The notes beneath the pieces were generated by a model, which saw nothing but the letters and a program-made list of their open reading frames with translations, had not been told where the DNA came from and ran no database searches. From the NCBI RefSeq assembly GCF_016745095.1, contig NZ_CP067087.1, forward strand, positions 496,001-560,000: 64,000 bases of DNA. The letters run 5' to 3'. The stretch is from Croceicoccus sp. YJ47. GTDB taxonomy: Bacteria > Pseudomonadota > Alphaproteobacteria > Sphingomonadales > Sphingomonadaceae. Shown piece after piece: positions 57,773-64,000 of the stretch (its first letter is position 1; every line of letters begins with the position of its first letter). The position numbers and the translations under genes were made by a program.

Positions 57773-58048
57773 CGCTGATGCCCTTAGCGATTGGGGCCGC
57801 GCATGGGCACACAAATCATGGACACGGGACCAGGAATCATGCGCCCGGCGTTTCTGACGAACGCGATGATCGCGCAATAACGGCGTGCGGCTTTCCGATC
57901 CGTTCGGAAAATCGGGCTCCACCGGTGTGTGTTCAATACACCGATGAAGCCCGAACATGTCCTGATCCCAAACCAGATCTCACGGGGCAAGATCTGCCCC
58001 CGAAACGCTTCGGCGGCGCCCTAGAACCTGTAGCCTGCGCGAACGCCG

Positions 58049-58288
58049 AAGGCCAACGAGGCATTCGCGGTCGTTCCGCTGAAATTTATCAGGGATCTCG
58101 GCCTCAATGCTTCGAAGGTGAACGTCAATGGCGGGGCAATCGCGCTGGGGCACCCCATTGGCGCGACAGGCGCAATGCTGATCGGTACGGTTCTCGACGA
58201 ACTGGAACGAACCGGCGGGCGCTATGCTCTCGTCACGATGTGCGCGGCGGGGGGCATGGCGCCTGCGATCATCATCGAGCGCGTATAA
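58049..58288 (+). pseudogene. C-terminal fragment of a thiolase (acetyl-CoA acetyltransferase)
   Basis: About 79 codons of the thiolase end: [40 protein letters not shown] (catalytic His), [20 protein letters not shown] (catalytic Cys), then APAIIIERV and TAA 58286-58288. The N-terminal 300 or so residues with the acyl-accepting Cys are absent; upstream sequence in this frame is unrelated. A truncated leftover, followed directly by a strong terminator and by an SDR of the beta-oxidation type on the other strand. Confidence 0.8.
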
Positions 58289-58301
58289 TCCGCAGCAGAA
58301 G

Positions 58302-58337
58302 AGGGGCGGAGCGCAACGAAGCGCGCCGCCCCTTTTT
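58302..58337 (+). terminator. Rho-independent terminator after the thiolase fragment
   Basis: AGGGGCGG/CCGCCCCT stem with an inner GCGC/GCGC pairing and AACGAA loop, followed by TTTTT. It lies 14 bp after the thiolase stop and just outside the convergent SDR gene. It may serve both strands. Confidence 0.85.
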
Positions 58338-58338
58338 C

Positions 58339-59118
58339 TTAGCGCGGTGCCATGCGGATGGCCCCGTCGAGCCGGACATCCTCGCCATTGAAATAGGAGT
58401 TCCGGCACATTTCCAGCGCGAGGCTGGCAAATTCATCCGCCTTGCCGAGGCGCTTGGGAAACGGAACGCTCGCGGCGAGCGACGCACGCACCTGATCCGA
58501 TGCCTGCTTCATCATCGGCGTGTCGAAAATGCCGGGCAGGATCGTGTTGATCCGGATCCCCTCCCCCATGAGATCGCGCGCGATGGGCAAGGTCATGCCG
58601 ACAATCCCGGCCTTCGACGCGGCATAGGCAGCCTGCCCGACCTGGCCGTCCTCGGCCGCTGCGGAGGCGGTGTTGACGATGGCTCCGCGCTCCCCACCAT
58701 CCATCGGGTCGAGTGTGAGCATTCCGGCAGCGGACTTGGCAATGCACTGGAACGTCCCGACCAGGTTGATCCCCACGATCTTTTGAAACGCCGCTATCGG
58801 GAAGGCGCGAATCTCGCCCGTATCCCGCGCCCGCGACGCCGTCCGGATGGCGTTGCCGGCCCCGGCGCAATTGATGAGGATCCGCTCCTGACCATGCTGG
58901 GCACGAGCGCTGGCGAAAGCCTTGTCGACCGCCGCTTCGTCCGTGATGTTGACCTCACAGAAATGCGCGCCGATTTCGCTGGCGACCTCGGCCCCTCTCT
59001 CACTGTTCATGTCGAAAAGGGTGACCTTCACGCCTTCCTTCGCCAGAACCCGCGCGGTTGCCTCGCCCAAACCGCTCGCCCCGCCTGTGACGATGGCGGC
59101 GGTGTCTGATAAAATCAT
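58339..59118 (-). CDS. SDR-family 3-hydroxyacyl-CoA dehydrogenase (type II-like)
   Basis: A 259-residue short-chain dehydrogenase. The cofactor motif is AAIVTGGASGLGEATARVLA with Asp in LFDMN, so NAD is preferred. INCAGAG is the NAG-like block. Catalytic Ser, Tyr and Lys lie in NTASAAAEDGQVGQAAYAAS-KAG. The insert GNAIRTASRARDTGEIRAFP and the ending CRNSYFNGEDVRLDGAIRMA match the HSD17B10-type 3-hydroxyacyl-CoA dehydrogenases of fatty acid or isoleucine breakdown. The neighbouring thiolase fragment fits that pathway. GGAG-like sequence precedes ATG 59118. Confidence 0.9.
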   Translation of the reverse strand: MILSDTAAIVTGGASGLGEATARVLAKEGVKVTLFDMNSERGAEVASEIGAHFCEVNITDEAAVDKAFASARAQHGQERILINCAGAGNAIRTASRARDTGEIRAFPIAAFQKIVGINLVGTFQCIAKSAAGMLTLDPMDGGERGAIVNTASAAAEDGQVGQAAYAASKAGIVGMTLPIARDLMGEGIRINTILPGIFDTPMMKQASDQVRASLAASVPFPKRLGKADEFASLALEMCRNSYFNGEDVRLDGAIRMAPR

Positions 59119-59473
59119 CTCGGTCTCCTAATTTCAATCGGCCCTGCATCCGCCATTGGCGAGCCGGATTCTATCCCCGCCGGACGGGACTTCGCCGCCA
59201 TGGCGACACGCTGTAGGGTATGCGCCACATCATCGACGCACGCGCGCCGCGCTGTTTCGATCGCTGGGCCATCATGCGACATTCGGTACGGCGTGGTGGG
59301 TTAACGGTGCGCGTCAGACACATGGGTCCTGTGCCCGGCGGGTCGGTGCGGCGTGCTTCGCACTGGCCTCGGAGCAAGATTTTACGGTGCGCGACCATCG
59401 GGGGTCGCCGTGCGACGAGGAACTGGGCCCAGTGCGGTCGGTTGGATGCCCGACATCGAAAAAAGGACTTGGA
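59119..59473. other. Gap between SDR and MDR genes
   Basis: 355 bp separating two divergent genes. Presumably holds both promoters. No coding sequence, operator palindrome or RNA was recognised. A GGACTTGGA RBS-like run closes it at the MDR start. Confidence 0.5.
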
Positions 59474-60481
59474 ATGAAAGCTGCCAAGGTTACGAATCCG
59501 GCCACGCTGGAATCGCTGAAAATCGTCGACCTCGATGATCCCGGCGCGCCGGCGGCTGGCGAGATCCGGGTCCGGCTCCACGCCAGCTCGCTCAACTTCC
59601 ACGATTACAGTGTCGTTTCGGGCCGCCTGCCGACCGCCGACGGACGCATTCCGATGGCGGACGGCGCCGGCGTGGTCGAAGCTGTCGGTGCGGGCGTCAC
59701 CGAATTTTCCGAAGGCGACCGCGTCGTCTCGACATTCTTTCCGACATGGCTGGACGGCACACCGGCGATCAGCGATTTCAGCACGACGCCCGGCGACGGC
59801 ATCGACGGATATGCGCGCGAATGGGTCGTTCGTCCGACATCCTATTTCACCCACGCGCCGAAAGGATATAGCCATGCCGAGGCCGCGACGCTGACGACCG
59901 CCGCGCTCACCGCATGGCGAGCGCTCGTCGTGAATGGCGGAATAAAGGCCGGAGAGAGCGTGCTCGTGCTCGGCACAGGCGGCGTGTCCATTTTCGCGCT
60001 GCAACTGGCCAAGGCGATGGGCGCGACGGTCATCGCGACCTCGTCATCCGATGAAAAGCTCGAGCGCGTCCGCGCGCTCGGCGCAGATCACACCATCAAT
60101 TACAAGACGACACCCGAATGGGGCGATGCCGTGCGCGATCTCACCGACGGGCGCGGCGTCGACCATGTGGTCGAGGTCGGCGGACCCGGCACCTTGCCGC
60201 AGTCGATCAATGCAGTGACCATCGGCGGGCATATCGCGCTGATCGGCGTGCTGACGGGTGCGGGCGGCGAAGTGCCGACGGCACTGCTCATGCGCGGCCA
60301 GGCACGGCTTCAGGGGCTGGTCGTGGGCAATCGGCGAATGCAGCAGGATCTTGTCCGCGCGCTTGGCGCAACCGGCATCCGACCGGTAATCGACCGCAGC
60401 TTTCCGCTCGATCAGATCGCCAATGCGTTCCGTCATGAAGAATCAGGCCAGCATTTTGGCAAGATCGTGCTCGAATGGTGA
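59474..60481 (+). CDS. NAD(P)-dependent MDR-family alcohol dehydrogenase/quinone oxidoreductase
   Basis: A 335-residue medium-chain dehydrogenase. The GroES-like N-terminal half reads GEIRVRLHASSLNFHDYSVV, MADGAGVVEAVGAGVTEF and GDRVVSTFF, and lacks the zinc-binding Cys cluster, which favours quinone-oxidoreductase-like action. The Rossmann half has ESVLVLGTGGVSIFALQLAK (NADPH loop), GADHTINYKTTPEWGD, and the end FRHEESGQHFGKIVLEW. ATG 59474 follows GGACTTGGA. The frame open to 59156 has no domain. Single gene; substrate unknown. Confidence 0.9.
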   Translation: MKAAKVTNPATLESLKIVDLDDPGAPAAGEIRVRLHASSLNFHDYSVVSGRLPTADGRIPMADGAGVVEAVGAGVTEFSEGDRVVSTFFPTWLDGTPAISDFSTTPGDGIDGYAREWVVRPTSYFTHAPKGYSHAEAATLTTAALTAWRALVVNGGIKAGESVLVLGTGGVSIFALQLAKAMGATVIATSSSDEKLERVRALGADHTINYKTTPEWGDAVRDLTDGRGVDHVVEVGGPGTLPQSINAVTIGGHIALIGVLTGAGGEVPTALLMRGQARLQGLVVGNRRMQQDLVRALGATGIRPVIDRSFPLDQIANAFRHEESGQHFGKIVLEW

Positions 60482-60655
60482 GCCGCGCTCTGTTGCGTGC
60501 GCGGGTTGCGCGACCCGTTACATGACGGGTCCGCTGGTTTTTGGCGTCGAGGTGCGCACACCTCGGCCTCCAACGCCTTCTAACCAAGGCCGGCTATGCC
60601 ACTTTCGCCGCATCCACCGGCTGTTGCGGGTTGGGAATATTGTGAGTGTGTGGAT

Positions 60656-60732
<77 letters not shown>

Positions 60733-60775
60733 ACGGGCGCGTACTGCGCCGTGTTGGCTTTGCGCCAACGTGGAA

Positions 60776-60805
60776 AAAGGGCTGCCCTTTTGGGGTCAGC
60801 CCTTT
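60776..60805 (-). terminator. Terminator-like hairpin between 5S rRNA and tRNA-fMet
   Basis: A 9-bp stem AAAGGGCTG/CAGCCCTTT with a 12-nt loop, which on the minus strand is followed by a T-run (TTTTTCC). It lies after 5S and before the tRNA-fMet gene, so most rRNA transcripts may end here and the tRNA would depend on read-through. Confidence 0.6.
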
Positions 60806-60847
60806 GACAAGTGAATGGGTTATACCCGTGACACGCTGGCTTCAATG

Positions 60848-60962
60848 CCTGGCGACGACCTACTCTTCCAATGCTTGAGCATTAGTACCATCGGCGCTGT
60901 CCGGTTTCACGGCCGAGTTCGAGATGGGATCGGGTGGGTCACAGACGCTATGGTCACCAAGC
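60848..60962 (-). rRNA. rrf: 5S ribosomal RNA
   Basis: About 115 nt on the minus strand: begins GCTTGGTGACCATAGCG, includes CACCCGATCCCATCTCGAAC and GCCGATGGTACTA, and ends with a pairing GCC end. Boundaries are estimated from the terminal helix. Confidence 0.93.
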
Positions 60963-61087
60963 AATGAAGCTGGCGTGTCACGGGTTTTAATCGATGCGAT
61001 ATACTTGGGCGTATCTGGCTGGATGATCGTCCGGTCAACGACGCTCGGGGTTACCCAAGGCTGTCATTGATGGTGCAGATTCATCAA

Positions 61088-63886
<2,799 letters not shown>

Positions 63887-64000
63887 CCACACCATCAACG
63901 ACAGGCTTGCATAAACCCTGTCGCATCCAATTGGTGCGGACGATAATCTCAGCCAGATATTTTCATCTGTAAGTGCCGCATACATACCAACCTTCCGGTC
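63887..64000 (-). other. Part of the 16S-23S spacer
   Basis: The window ends in the transcribed spacer upstream of 23S. No tRNA-Ala or tRNA-Ile is visible in these 114 bp; they would lie beyond the edge. Confidence 0.7.

Noticed and set aside
60548-60565. Hairpin CGAGGTG/CACCTCG between the MDR gene and tRNA-fMet
   Set aside because: A clear stem but with no T-run on either strand, so a terminator call is not supported.

Overview
This 64-kb window is GC-rich chromosomal DNA that looks like an alphaproteobacterium of the sphingomonad type (Sphingomonadaceae/Erythrobacteraceae). The evidence is the rRNA operon with the order 23S, 5S, tRNA-fMet, the compact overlapping genes, the full ccoNOQP-GHIS cluster, the DUF6456 and GTA-type holin genes, and the fused fructose PTS. 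The assignment is inferred from gene content and sequence style, not from a database search.

Layout. 0-11 kb: chorismate mutase, a PepSY protein with an OmpR-type two-component system, a SIMPL protein, an ABC-F ATPase, a divergent DUF6456/Xre pair, a DUF421 membrane protein and the yajC-secD-secF operon. 11-15.4 kb: tRNA-Pro, then a bacterial NHEJ locus with intact ku and a badly decayed ligD, with an mgtC-like gene between them. 15.4-20 kb: a GTA-type holin, accBC, an Lrp regulator, tRNA-Ile2 and tRNA-Pro, and an AraC/GyrI regulator. 20-21.2 kb: relics of a two-partner secretion locus. 21.5-32.7 kb: a fructose locus. fbp, an AroE-like gene and a LacI-type regulator run leftwards; the fused EIIA-HPr-EI, fruK, fruA, an OprB porin and an Nramp-like transporter run rightwards. 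Palindromic operators lie between the two arms. 32.7-37.1 kb: a TolC, HlyD and ABC exporter operon whose ABC motor has lost every ATPase motif. 37.3-42 kb: cyclopropane fatty acid synthase, an EAL phosphodiesterase, and a carbonic anhydrase/SulP bicarbonate-uptake pair. 42-52.4 kb: hemN and the cbb3 oxidase cluster, divergent from ompW across FNR-like boxes, which forms a microaerobic module. 52.5-60.5 kb: an OhrR-like MarR regulator divergent from an MBL-fold/aldehyde dehydrogenase/lipoamide dehydrogenase operon, an EamA exporter, a thiolase fragment, an SDR and an MDR oxidoreductase. 60.6-64 kb: tRNA-fMet, 5S and 23S rRNA on the minus strand, with the window ending in the 16S-23S spacer.

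The most interesting signal is an exact 17-bp promoter-like element inside a 36-bp conserved arrangement. It occurs twice, each time exactly 50 bp upstream of the start codon and in the same orientation: before the DUF6456 gene and before the GTA-type holin gene 9 kb away. This suggests a small gene-transfer-agent regulon. The second signal is the exporter whose nucleotide-binding domain keeps its fold but lacks the Walker A, Q-loop, signature, Walker B and H-loop residues.

Caution: at least a dozen genes carry a single frameshift or an in-frame TAG, including accB, which is normally essential. Many of these lesions are therefore probably consensus errors. The ligD, two-partner secretion and thiolase lesions are denser or truncating and look like true decay.
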